Assembly: GCA_029262355.1 (NCBI GenBank)
Contig: JAJCZO010000145.1
Coordinates: forward strand, 1 to 56,282
DNA length: 56,282 nucleotides
Source of the DNA: Deltaproteobacteria bacterium
GTDB taxonomy: Bacteria; Desulfobacterota; Binatia; UBA12015
Reading direction: 5' to 3'
Below are positions 26,844 to 34,530 of the stretch, one piece after another. The translations under genes and the position numbers were made by a program. Numbering within the stretch: position 1 is the stretch's first letter; every line of letters starts with the position of its first letter. The notes beneath the pieces are model-generated. The model was not told the origin of the DNA. It made no database searches and saw only the letters and a program-made list of their open reading frames with translations.

Positions 26844-27875
26844 TCATGATGCCCCGGCGGTGAACGCCCGGATGTCTCGGGGAGTCGAGATGCCCGCGAA
26901 CTCTCCCTCGACGATCGTGTCGACGACCTGTAGCAGCTGGGGTTCGAGTCTTGGCGCTTCGGACGAGCCGCGCTTCGGCCGGTCGTACTCGACCCCGATG
27001 ACCGCGGCCGTAACGGTGCCGAACTCGAGAGGAAACATCGCCGCGGTAACGTCGTCCCGAATCGCAGCGATCGCACCGGCGGTCGTGCCGGCAGCGCCGT
27101 GGCCGCAGACGACGACTACGACGCGGGAATCATCCTCGAACCGGGCCTCTTTCGAGACGGGGAACCGTCGGGCGAAGAGCAAGGCACAATCCTCCGCCCT
27201 GTCGTCCGAGAGCGCGCGCCGATACGCGACGGGACCACCCGTCCGGCCGGCAGAGATGCCGATCTCGTCGGCCCGCAGGGTCGGGTAGCCGATCGTGAGG
27301 CCGTTGGACCACGCCATCCGGAACGGGAATGGCAGCTGGTCGGTCGGGGTCGACGGGGCGACCTGGTAGAGGAAATCGCGAATCGCGGGCGCGGTCAGCG
27401 GATTCGCGTTCGGCGAGCCGACGATGACGTGCACGCCTGTCCGCAGCGGCGCGATCGGTTCTTTCGTCAGCCCCATCGAGTGTCCGACCATCCGGACCCC
27501 GGAGACGCCGCGGCTCTTCAGGTGGTCCCCGACGACGTTGCACGCGTGGACGTCGGCGCAGAACATGACCTCCGTTTCGTGGCTCGCTTGGGCCCCGACC
27601 GAACGTTGGCCGACGTGGAGATGGACGTCGGCGCTCTTCCCGGTCGCGGGAAACCAGAGGTCCTGGGAGATGCAGACGAAAAGGTCGCCCGGAGTCACGC
27701 GAAAGCGGTCGCAGAGGATTTCCATCGTCTTGCGACTGACTTTCGTCCACGAGTTCGCGCGTAGCGCCGTGATTTGGTCGTTGTTGAGTCCGTAGCCCTT
27801 CTTGAGATCGATGAACGTGACTCCCGACGCATCCATCAGCTGCCGGAGCCGGCAAAGCACCACGATACGGCCCAT
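26844..27875 (-). CDS. XRE/HTH regulator divergent to the Ubl-Pup operon
   Basis: The 343-residue protein begins with a Cro/CI-type helix-turn-helix of the HTH_26 kind (residues ~5-68: RLRQLMDASGVTF, GLNNDQITALRAN, KTMEILCDRFRVTPGDLF). The remaining ~270 residues are an uncharacterised alpha/beta domain. Notable segments are ADVHACNVVGDHLKSRG, VHVIVGSPNANPLTAP and VVVVCGHGAAGTTAG. The Gly-rich loops look able to bind a nucleotide or other ligand, so it may be a one-component sensor. The start ATG has GGGAGGT upstream. It is transcribed away from the ten-gene conjugation operon across a 404-bp gap, so it is the obvious candidate controller. Confidence 0.75.
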   Translation of the reverse strand: MGRIVVLCRLRQLMDASGVTFIDLKKGYGLNNDQITALRANSWTKVSRKTMEILCDRFRVTPGDLFVCISQDLWFPATGKSADVHLHVGQRSVGAQASHETEVMFCADVHACNVVGDHLKSRGVSGVRMVGHSMGLTKEPIAPLRTGVHVIVGSPNANPLTAPAIRDFLYQVAPSTPTDQLPFPFRMAWSNGLTIGYPTLRADEIGISAGRTGGPVAYRRALSDDRAEDCALLFARRFPVSKEARFEDDSRVVVVVCGHGAAGTTAGAIAAIRDDVTAAMFPLEFGTVTAAVIGVEYDRPKRGSSEAPRLEPQLLQVVDTIVEGEFAGISTPRDIRAFTAGAS

Positions 27876-28279
27876 TTGAAACCTCCCGAGTCGGTTCTAG
27901 TGACGAAGAGCGGGGTGAAGAGCGGGAACAGTGAAGGGGTGCACGCGAAAGCGCGCAGGGTTCAATCGAAGATGATCTGGGCTCGCTCCGAGTAGGTCAA
28001 GACCAAACGCGGTGCGATCGACGATCAGTCTCGAATTTCGAGCGACACGTGAACTTACAACGAAGCCGCGCGCGACGTGTAGGTTGCGAACGTGAACGCT
28101 GCGAAATCGTTGCTCACCCGAATGCGTCGTATCGAAGACACCGCGGCACACGTAGCACGGCTCGCGCTAGCCGTGGGTTTCAGTGCGACATTCTTCTTTA
28201 GACACGATGCGATCGCACGTGACGTCGTGCATGATTTCTTTCGCATGAGAATCGCGATTCAGGTCACGGAGGTGCCTAC
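27876..28279. other. Divergent control region of the Ubl-Pup operon
   Basis: The 404 bp between the regulator and the first operon gene contain a perfect 6+1+6 palindrome (28030-28042) and two copies of CGTGAAC (about 28048 and 28091). They also contain a GC-rich near-palindrome GCACGTGACGTCGTGC (about 28215). The coding strand before 28280 has GGAGG at proper distance. A 63-codon frame (GTG 28092 to 28283) ends in ATGA with the first operon gene, but I see no homology or ribosome site for it. Confidence 0.5.
28030..28042. promoter_or_regulatory. Palindrome, candidate operator for the XRE regulator
   Basis: CTCGAATTTCGAG is a perfect inverted repeat with one central base. It lies about 155 bp from the regulator start and 238 bp from the operon start. 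XRE-family regulators usually bind short dyads of this size. Assignment is by position only. Confidence 0.35.
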
Positions 28280-28894
28280 ATGAGGGGGATGCGTGTGTGG
28301 ATCGAAGACGCCGGCACGGGGACGTGTCGGCATCCGATCGAGATAGAAAAGGAGACGTTCGATCTTGCGACGGTTGCAGCACTACCGGGAGCCGGGGACG
28401 GCCCCGCCGGCGGTCTGGCACCCGGGGAGGACTCCGTCGTGCCGCGCGGCTCGGCGACCGTCGCGAAGGTCGCGGGCGCGTACGGCGAGGCATGGTGTCT
28501 CCTCGGTGGCCCCGCCGGCCTCCGAGTGAACGGCGAGCGTGTGCTCGGCGGTGCGAGAATTCTCGAAGACCGAGACGAAATTAGACTCGGCGAGCTACGC
28601 CTGTTCCTCTCGTCGGAGGGGGTGGCCTTCGAGGAGCGCTACGTGGCCTCCGACCGCAGCGTCGCCTGCCCACGTTGCACGGTCGAGATCGAGAACGACG
28701 CCCTCGTCGTCCGCTGCCCGCGTTGTGGCCTCTATCATCATCACGTCTCGACCCCGGGCGCCGAGAGCGCCGACGACCCCGACGCGGAGGATAGCTGTTG
28801 GTGGAACGACAGCGTTTGCGCGGGCTGCCGCGAGCAGAGCACCCGGCTCGGTCACGACGGCCGCTGGTCGCCCGACGCCGAGGGTGCGTCGTGA
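28280..28894 (+). CDS. FHA domain plus RING-like treble clef protein (E3-like)
   Basis: The 204-residue product is first in the operon, with GGAGG seven bases before the ATG. Residues ~1-112 fit a divergent FHA fold: GLRVNGERVL, then LEDRDEIRLGELRLFL. FHA domains bind phosphothreonine. The C-terminus has paired metal-ligand motifs: C130-x2-C133, C146-x2-C149 followed by H153-155, C173-WW and C180-x2-C183. The order C..C, C..C..YH, CW, C..C matches the RING/treble-clef proteins seen beside bacterial E1-E2-Ubl genes in comparative genomics. I infer an E3-like adaptor recruiting E2 to phosphorylated targets. The GTGA overlap couples it to the E1 gene. Confidence 0.75.
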   Translation: MRGMRVWIEDAGTGTCRHPIEIEKETFDLATVAALPGAGDGPAGGLAPGEDSVVPRGSATVAKVAGAYGEAWCLLGGPAGLRVNGERVLGGARILEDRDEIRLGELRLFLSSEGVAFEERYVASDRSVACPRCTVEIENDALVVRCPRCGLYHHHVSTPGAESADDPDAEDSCWWNDSVCAGCREQSTRLGHDGRWSPDAEGAS

Positions 28895-30003
28895 GTCGGG
28901 TCGTCGTCGTGGGTTGCGGCGGGAACATCGGCTCTCACACGGTCCCCCACGTGGCGCGCCTCTCTGAGGTCACCTCGATGCTCCTGGTCGACCCCGACGT
29001 CTACGAGGAAAAAAACCTGTGTTCTCAGGACATTTTCCCTGCTCACGTCGGTCGGGCCAAGGCGCGGGTCGCGGCGGAGCGGGTCCGGCGCGCCGCTCCC
29101 GGCGTGGATGTCCGCGCGTGTGTCGCAAGGATAGAAGACCTCCCGCGAGGATTGTTGCGCGCCGATGCGGTCCTCTCGTGCGTCGATACGCGGCTCACCC
29201 GTCAGTATCTCGGCGAGGCGACGTGGATGCTCGGCACGCCGCTCATCGATGGTGCCGTCGACGCGGCCGGACTCCTGGCGCGGGTCAACGTGTACCTCCC
29301 CCACAAGGACGCGCCATGCATGGAGTGCTCGTGGAGCGATGATTCGTACGCGTCGTTGCCCCAACGATACACGTGCGAAGTGGTCGGGGCCGCCCCGGGC
29401 CGGAGCGCGCCGGCGACGAACGCACCGTCGGCACTCGGCGCGTTCGCCGGCGCGCTCGAGGCGATCGAGCTCGGAAAGCTCCTCGGTGGGCACATCGACG
29501 AGCTCGCCGCAGGACACGAGGTCCTCTTCGACCTGAGGACGCATCGACAGTTCGTCACGGCGATGGAGCGCAACCCCGACTGCCGGTTTGAGCACAGCAG
29601 TGCGTGCAGCGTCGCGCGGCTCTCGTGCGACCCCTCTCGCTTCACGATCGAGGACGCCCTTGCCCTCCTCGAAGCATCGGGAGCGGGCGGGTCCACAGGA
29701 CCGCAGGGCGCCTCGTTCCGCGTAGACGGCCACCGGTTTCTCACCGCGCTCGCGTGCCCTGACGCGCACGAGCGGCCACTGCTGCACCTCGAGGCTCGCC
29801 TGCGCGGGACGCTCGAGTGCAGGGCGTGCCGGAAGAAGCTCGAGCCGACAGGCCTCGCGCGCACCGATCGTCTCGTCGGAACCGAGCTGACGGCCCGCCA
29901 GCGACGACGAACCCTTCGTCAGATCGGCCTAGTCGCGGGCGATGTCTTTCACGTCCAAGCCGCGGGCGCTTCGCCGTACCGCGTCGAGATCGCCGTCGGG
30001 TGA
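28891..30003 (+). CDS. E1-like ThiF/MoeB-family activating enzyme
   Basis: The 370-residue protein starts at GTG 28891 inside the preceding stop. The adenylation domain shows VVVVGCGGNIGSH (nucleotide loop), DPDVYEEKNL with the conserved Asp and Asn, GRAKARVAAERV and ADAVLSCVDTR. It then continues into APCMECSW, YTCEVVGAAPG and ALGAFAGALEAIELGKLL, as in ThiF/MoeB/E1 proteins. Candidate thiolating cysteines are C143, C146 and C162. A C-terminal extension (~240-370) holds another CxxC (C310-C313), probably a zinc site. It would adenylate and then thioesterify the Ubl C-terminal Gly using ATP in the cytoplasm. The E2 gene follows 18 bp later. Confidence 0.92.
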   Translation: MSRVVVVGCGGNIGSHTVPHVARLSEVTSMLLVDPDVYEEKNLCSQDIFPAHVGRAKARVAAERVRRAAPGVDVRACVARIEDLPRGLLRADAVLSCVDTRLTRQYLGEATWMLGTPLIDGAVDAAGLLARVNVYLPHKDAPCMECSWSDDSYASLPQRYTCEVVGAAPGRSAPATNAPSALGAFAGALEAIELGKLLGGHIDELAAGHEVLFDLRTHRQFVTAMERNPDCRFEHSSACSVARLSCDPSRFTIEDALALLEASGAGGSTGPQGASFRVDGHRFLTALACPDAHERPLLHLEARLRGTLECRACRKKLEPTGLARTDRLVGTELTARQRRRTLRQIGLVAGDVFHVQAAGASPYRVEIAVG

Positions 30004-30021
30004 TCGGAAAGGAGAAGGTTT

Positions 30022-30570
30022 GTGGAGCTACCTCTCGCACGCTTCCTTGAACGACAGGAGTCGCTCGCGTTGGACTTTTCGGCCGTCAGCGACCTCGTCG
30101 AGATTGAGCCGATCACACGTGCCCCGGTGCAGCGGTATTTGGTGCGGCTCGGGACTCGGGGGCTGATCAAGACGGCTGCCGGCACCATCGAGCACCATCA
30201 GGGCTGCACGTTCGCGGTGTGGTTCCCGGAGGACTACCTGCGTCGCATCTCACCCTTTGAGACGGTGCAGTGGATCGCGCCCCAAAACGCGTTTCATCCC
30301 AACATCGGCCCAGGCCCCGGCGGTGCCGCCTACATCTGTCTCGGCGGCGTCTTCCCGGGCTCCCCGCTCCTCACGATCATCGAGCAGGTCCACGAGATCT
30401 TCTCATGGATGAACCGGCTTCCGCACGAGAAGGAGGCGATGAACCGAGAGGCATGCCCGTGGGCGCGCGCTCACGGCGCGGATCTGCCGATCGACTCGCG
30501 GCCGCTCTTGCGGAGCGCCACGGCGGTCGACCTGAGCGATCTCGTGCTCGAAGAGGACACCTCGTCGTGA
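30022..30570 (+). CDS. E2-like ubiquitin-conjugating enzyme
   Basis: The 182-residue product is preceded by AAAGGAGAAGG before GTG 30022. The UBC core is recognisable: FAVWFPEDYL, then W84, the FHPNI motif (H92-P93-N94), the catalytic Cys in YICLG (C106), and a following PGSPLLTIIEQVHEIF helix. In canonical E2s the Cys lies about eight residues after HPN. Here it is twelve, with a Gly-rich insert GPGPGGAA. It should accept the Ubl from the E1 as a thioester and pass it to a Lys or another nucleophile. Its stop overlaps the next start (GTGA). Confidence 0.9.
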   Translation: MELPLARFLERQESLALDFSAVSDLVEIEPITRAPVQRYLVRLGTRGLIKTAAGTIEHHQGCTFAVWFPEDYLRRISPFETVQWIAPQNAFHPNIGPGPGGAAYICLGGVFPGSPLLTIIEQVHEIFSWMNRLPHEKEAMNREACPWARAHGADLPIDSRPLLRSATAVDLSDLVLEEDTSS

Positions 30571-31403
30571 GCGCCGCGACGTACGGAGCCGCCGAGCTGC
30601 GCGCCTTGCTCGAGAAGCGGGCCTCGGTTCAGGAGATCGACGCGACCGGCTGGAAGATCGCCAGCGGTGACGCGTGCCTGACGGCGCGCGCCGCCCACGG
30701 GTGGATCCACCTCGACGCCGAGTGTGGCGCTGACGGAGTGAACGGTCATGCGTGGGACCTACTCGAGAGCAATGCGGGCCTACCGGCCGGCGTGAAGTTC
30801 GTCGTACCCGAGAAGGACGACACAGTCCGGGTTCGTGCCGAGCTGCCGCTCGACCGGGAGATCAGCCTCGACGCACGACTGCCCGCCGCGGTCGAGGGGG
30901 TCTTGCGGGCCATGCGGTGGCCGTCTTCTCGTGACGACGACCGGCGGTCGTGCCTCTTGCCGAGTCCCGTCGACCTTGGCGACGTCTCCGCGCGGGCGCG
31001 TGAGAGCGGTTGGTCCGATCTCGCTCGGTCGACCGGACCCTTCCATGTCGATCTCGATGTGCGTCGGGGCGGGGCGCTCGCTGGGGTCACGAGGCACGAC
31101 GACGGGTTGATCGAAGTGTCGGTCGACCTCGACGTCGATGCGGGCGAGACCACCGAGATCTGTAGCCAGGCTGTAGCGCTGCTGCTCCTGCGGGTCGCCG
31201 CCGGGGTTCGGATGGTCCGGGCGGCGACCGTCGCGAACCGCCCGCGCTTCGAGGTCGTCTGCGAAGCCGAGCCGGCGGTCGCCGAGATCGGCCACGCGTT
31301 CTCCGCGTTGTCCGTGGCTTGCGCCCACGCGGCCCGGGAGGCGCGTGCACTGCACGGGGATGAGGCGGTGGCCCGCCTCTACCTCGACACCACCCATCAC
31401 TGA
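30567..31403 (+). CDS. Unknown protein within the Ubl operon
   Basis: The 278-residue product is translated from a GTG inside the E2 stop. I do not recognise its family. It is soluble and acidic, with no signal or membrane segment. It appears bipartite: an alpha/beta N-terminal part (~1-105) and a C-terminal part (~130-278) with FHVDLDVRRGG, LIEVSVDLDVD and a long Ala-rich helix. The alternation of strands and a terminal helix is reminiscent of CesT/YbjN-type chaperone folds, but that is a guess. Location between E2 and Ubl suggests a substrate adaptor, cofactor or E2 partner. Confidence 0.7.
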   Translation: MSAATYGAAELRALLEKRASVQEIDATGWKIASGDACLTARAAHGWIHLDAECGADGVNGHAWDLLESNAGLPAGVKFVVPEKDDTVRVRAELPLDREISLDARLPAAVEGVLRAMRWPSSRDDDRRSCLLPSPVDLGDVSARARESGWSDLARSTGPFHVDLDVRRGGALAGVTRHDDGLIEVSVDLDVDAGETTEICSQAVALLLLRVAAGVRMVRAATVANRPRFEVVCEAEPAVAEIGHAFSALSVACAHAAREARALHGDEAVARLYLDTTHH

Positions 31404-31419
31404 ACTACCCGGCACCACC

Positions 31420-31440
31420 CCGCGGCCATTGGGGCCGCGG
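31420..31440 (+). promoter_or_regulatory. GC hairpin in the leader of the Ubl gene
   Basis: CCGCGGCC and GGCCGCGG form a perfect 8-bp stem with a five-base loop (ATTGG), 28 bases before the Ubl start codon. No T-run follows, so it is not a classic terminator. It could stabilise a processed transcript or partly attenuate, letting the Ubl be produced at a different level from the enzymes. Confidence 0.5.
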
Positions 31441-31467
31441 CGATACCAACCTGAAGGAGGATTCGAA

Positions 31468-31761
31468 ATGTCCGTCGCAGTCGCAGCGCCCGACACCGTC
31501 CGCATCCGTGTCAGTGATGCCACGGGTCAAAAGAGGTTCCGTGCACCGGCGATTCCCGTCGATGCGTCCGTGAGTCAGATGCTCCAGGCAATCCTGCAGA
31601 AGATGGGCCTCGGCCGCAGCACCGATTCGGCTGGCCGCCCCGTTGCCTTCCGGGCCCGTTTGGCGCGGCAGGCTCGTTTCCTGGGCGGCAGTGAGCGCGT
31701 CGGCGATTGTCTTCGCCCGGACGACGAGCTCACCCTCACCCCTGACATCCAGGCGGGCTGA
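31468..31761 (+). CDS. Ubiquitin-like beta-grasp protein
   Basis: The 97-residue product has a near-perfect AAGGAGG seven bases before ATG, the strongest ribosome site of the operon. It opens with a beta strand (TVRIRVSDATG), then VDASVSQMLQAILQKMG (helix), RPVAFRARL, RFLGGSERVGDCLRPDDELTLTP and the tail DIQAG. This is the ubiquitin/YukD-type beta-grasp order, with the GSERVGDxL turn typical of bacterial Ubl partners of E1/E2 operons. It ends in a single exposed Gly rather than Gly-Gly, so no proteolytic maturation is needed. There are only two lysines. Presumed role: the tag activated by the E1 and E2. Confidence 0.85.
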   Translation: MSVAVAAPDTVRIRVSDATGQKRFRAPAIPVDASVSQMLQAILQKMGLGRSTDSAGRPVAFRARLARQARFLGGSERVGDCLRPDDELTLTPDIQAG

Positions 31762-31766
31762 GCCCG

Positions 31767-32864
31767 ATGACTCCGGATCCCGGAAGAAGCCCGGCCGGAC
31801 CGCCGGCGCCATTGCGCCCAGCGTTCTACGTCGAGGTCCGTCACGGCGACGGCCGTCTTGCAGGCGAAGTCCGGCTCGAACCCGAGTTCGCACCGGTGTT
31901 CGAGTGCGTACGCTTCTCCGGGATCCGGAACGGCGTCCTCCCGCCGCGGCTCGATGCGTCGCCCGGCGTCATCGAGCCTGTGTGGCATTCCACCCACGGC
32001 GCGCCGTACGTTCAAGCGCTGCTCGCCGCGGTCCGTGACGGCGAATCCATCGCGAGCGAGGAGATCGGCCTCGAGTACCTGGCCGCTCTGGTGAAGGAGG
32101 CACTCTCCGATCTCGTCGAGCAGGGAAAGCTCGCTGCCGGTGAGACGTGCCAGTACCGCATCGCCGTGCGCGACGCTCCCGACATCAGCGGGGTCATGGC
32201 CACGCCCGAACTGGTCTTTGAGCTCGAAGACGAGGCGCCACCCCTACGGCTCGAGTCGGCGTGCCTTGCCGACGTTATCACCGGCTCGGAGCCCTACGGC
32301 CCTGGTGTCGCGGGGGCGTCGTCGCGCGACGACGTACCCGTCGTGATGTCCCGCGACACTCTCGAGGAGGCCGTCGTGCTCTCTCACCAGGCGGGAGACG
32401 ACGAGACCGGCGGCTTTTTGGTCGGACGGCTGCAACGTGATCCGGGGACTCGCGAGATCTTCGTGCGCGTGACGGCACAGATTCCGGCCGAACACACGGT
32501 GTGCAGCCACATGCAGATGTCGTTCACGCCCGAGACGTGGGTCGCGGCACGCGATGCGGTCGAGCGGCGGGGGCTCGGGGAGGAGCTCCTCGGCTGGCAT
32601 CACCATCATCCCGCGTTCTGTCGCAAGTGCCCGGTCGAGCGGCGCGCTACCTGCCGGTTGAACGGAACCTTCTTTTCCCTCGACGACATTCGCTTGCACC
32701 ACGTCTGCTTTCCCAAAGCCCATCAGATCGCGCTGCTCCTGACGAGCCTGCCCGACGGTGGCCAACAGATCGCCCTGTTCGGGTGGCACGCAGGAACGGT
32801 CGCCGAGCGCGGTTTCCGACTCTTGAACGCCGCGGATGGGACGGGAGGAACTCATGCCTCGTAA
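31767..32864 (+). CDS. JAMM/MPN isopeptidase (deubiquitinase-like)
   Basis: The 365-residue protein has an unassigned N-terminal region (~1-190) and a C-terminal JAB/MPN domain. Visible JAMM residues are E213 in ETGGFLVG, the GW-H-H-H-H-P motif (H279 and H281 by alignment with Rpn11 GWYHSHP), and S304-x2-D307 in SLDD. Between HP and the Ser lies an extra segment with C285-x2-C288-x7-C296, probably a second zinc knuckle. It should be a zinc isopeptidase removing the Ubl. It begins 5 bp after the Ubl gene and overlaps the ATPase gene by 11 bp, echoing the Rpn11/Rpt pairing of the 26S proteasome. Confidence 0.9.
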   Translation: MTPDPGRSPAGPPAPLRPAFYVEVRHGDGRLAGEVRLEPEFAPVFECVRFSGIRNGVLPPRLDASPGVIEPVWHSTHGAPYVQALLAAVRDGESIASEEIGLEYLAALVKEALSDLVEQGKLAAGETCQYRIAVRDAPDISGVMATPELVFELEDEAPPLRLESACLADVITGSEPYGPGVAGASSRDDVPVVMSRDTLEEAVVLSHQAGDDETGGFLVGRLQRDPGTREIFVRVTAQIPAEHTVCSHMQMSFTPETWVAARDAVERRGLGEELLGWHHHHPAFCRKCPVERRATCRLNGTFFSLDDIRLHHVCFPKAHQIALLLTSLPDGGQQIALFGWHAGTVAERGFRLLNAADGTGGTHAS

Positions 32865-34521
32865 GGAACGAACCACGCCAACTTCTCGAACGCTGCCGGA
32901 CAGCGTGCTCGAGCGGCTCGTCGCGGCGGGAGAGGGGACGCACGACCTCGACCAGCGTTGCGAGCACCTCTTGCGGGTCCGGGAACACCTGGCCGCGGAC
33001 CCCCACCAGGTCGATCGGTTCTTGCTTCGCCGCATCATGCATCTGAACGACACGCTCGGGCAGGCCCGAGAGGTCCAGGTCGAGGTTCAGGCCCTGCTCG
33101 ATGCGATGTCCGACGCGCCGTGGCATCCGGCGGTCTTCCGACGCCGGGTCGAGATGCCGCAGGGAGCGCAGGCCCTGGTCTCGTCGGGAAGCGGGAGGCG
33201 CGTCGTCGCGACCGCGGAAGATGTCGACCTCGACGCGTTGGAGATGGGTGAGGAGGTCTACCTCGACAAGGAATCTCGGATGATCATCGCCCGCTCGCAC
33301 GCATCCCAACTCGAGGCGGCGGACATCTGCACGGTAGAGGAGCGGGTCTCCGAATCCCGGGTCCGTGTGAAATGGCGCGACGAGCAGGTCTTGGTCGACC
33401 TGGCTCGGCCGCTGCACGAGGTCGAGCTCGTCGGCGGTGATCGTCTGCGATACGACCGCGCCCTCGGCCTCGCCTTCGAGAAGCTCGGTCGCCAGGCGAT
33501 CCGCCACAACTTCATCGAGCGTGTGCCCGACGTCGGGCGCGAGCGGGTCGGTGGGCACGACGCACAGCTCGACCTTCTATGCGGGGCGCTCACCGCCTCG
33601 CTCGTCGCGCCCGAGGCGGCTGCGGCGTACGGCCTTTCCGGTCGGCTCTCGATCTTGATGATCGGCCCTCCCGGCACCGGCAAGACCTTGATGGTCCGTT
33701 GCGCGGCGGCCGAGCTCCAGAGGCTCAGCGGCCCGGTCTTTTTCGCCGTCGTAAAGCCAGGCGAATGGGAATCGCCGTGGGTCGGTGAGACGCAGGCGAA
33801 GATCCGCGAGACGTTCCAGTCGCTCCGCGAGGCCGCCAAAGAGGGCCACGTCGTCCTCTTCCTGGACGAGATCGAAGCGATCGGCCGGATCCGCGGTCAG
33901 GTCGGACACTCCGACAAGTTCCTTGCGGCCCTGCTCGCCGAGCTCGACGGGTTCGAGTCGCGCGACCGAATCGCGGTGATCGCCGCGACGAACCGAAAAG
34001 AGCTCTGCGATCCCGCACTCCTCGAGCGACTCAGCGATATCGAGCTGGTCGTGGCGCGCCCGCGCAACCGCGCGAGCGCTCGGCGGATCCTGGAAATCCA
34101 CCTGCCGGAAGATTGTCAGTTCGTGGCCGGCCCCCGCACCCGCGACGACATTCTCGACGCGGTCACGTCGCGACTCTACAGCCCCAACGCCGACAACCCG
34201 CTCGCGGCCCTGACCTACCGCGATGGGACCCAGAGGACCATTCGGGCGCCTGAGCTACTCAGCGGACGCAACCTCGAGCAGATTTGCCTCGGTATCCGTC
34301 GCAGCGCCTTGCTTCGCCACGTCGGCGGGGGCGAGCAGGGCATCTCGATGGAGGACGCCTTGTCGTCCGTTTCGGCGGTCCTGGAGCGTCTGTCGACGAC
34401 GCTCTCGCCATCGAACGCCGCCGCCCACCTCTCGGACCTGCCGCAGGACGCCGACGTCGTCCGCGTCGAACCGCATGCGCAGCGGGTTCGTCGCCCCCAC
34501 GACTACCTGACGGCGGCCTGA
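32854..34521 (+). CDS. Mpa/ARC-type proteasomal AAA ATPase
   Basis: The 555-residue product starts at an ATG preceded by GGGAGGA. Helical N-terminus (~15-85) is followed by two OB-like interdomains (~95-205). The linker VPDVGRERVGG corresponds to VPDVSYADIGG of Mpa. The AAA core has Walker A GPPGTGKT (271-278), Walker B LFLDEIEAIG (D338-E339) and sensor 1 ATN. The domain after it (DAVTSRLY, LTYRDGTQ, NLEQICLG) matches the C-terminal region special to Mpa/ARC. It ends HDYLTAA; Mpa ends GQYL, the 20S-docking tail, so three residues extend past YL here. Presumed hexameric unfoldase for tagged proteins. Confidence 0.92.
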   Translation: MPRKERTTPTSRTLPDSVLERLVAAGEGTHDLDQRCEHLLRVREHLAADPHQVDRFLLRRIMHLNDTLGQAREVQVEVQALLDAMSDAPWHPAVFRRRVEMPQGAQALVSSGSGRRVVATAEDVDLDALEMGEEVYLDKESRMIIARSHASQLEAADICTVEERVSESRVRVKWRDEQVLVDLARPLHEVELVGGDRLRYDRALGLAFEKLGRQAIRHNFIERVPDVGRERVGGHDAQLDLLCGALTASLVAPEAAAAYGLSGRLSILMIGPPGTGKTLMVRCAAAELQRLSGPVFFAVVKPGEWESPWVGETQAKIRETFQSLREAAKEGHVVLFLDEIEAIGRIRGQVGHSDKFLAALLAELDGFESRDRIAVIAATNRKELCDPALLERLSDIELVVARPRNRASARRILEIHLPEDCQFVAGPRTRDDILDAVTSRLYSPNADNPLAALTYRDGTQRTIRAPELLSGRNLEQICLGIRRSALLRHVGGGEQGISMEDALSSVSAVLERLSTTLSPSNAAAHLSDLPQDADVVRVEPHAQRVRRPHDYLTAA

Positions 34522-34530
34522 GGGGGACGC

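Noticed and set aside
28092-28283. 63-codon frame ending in ATGA with the first gene of the Ubl-Pup operon
   Set aside because: The overlap with the next start is suggestive of coupling, but the GTG start lacks a ribosome site and the product has no homology I recognise. I kept it only as part of the control region.
32854-34521. Alternative reading of the AAA protein as FtsH or a generic Rpt/Cdc48 relative
   Set aside because: There is no membrane helix or protease domain, a single AAA ring, tandem OB-like domains and the special C-terminal region, all of which fit Mpa/ARC better.
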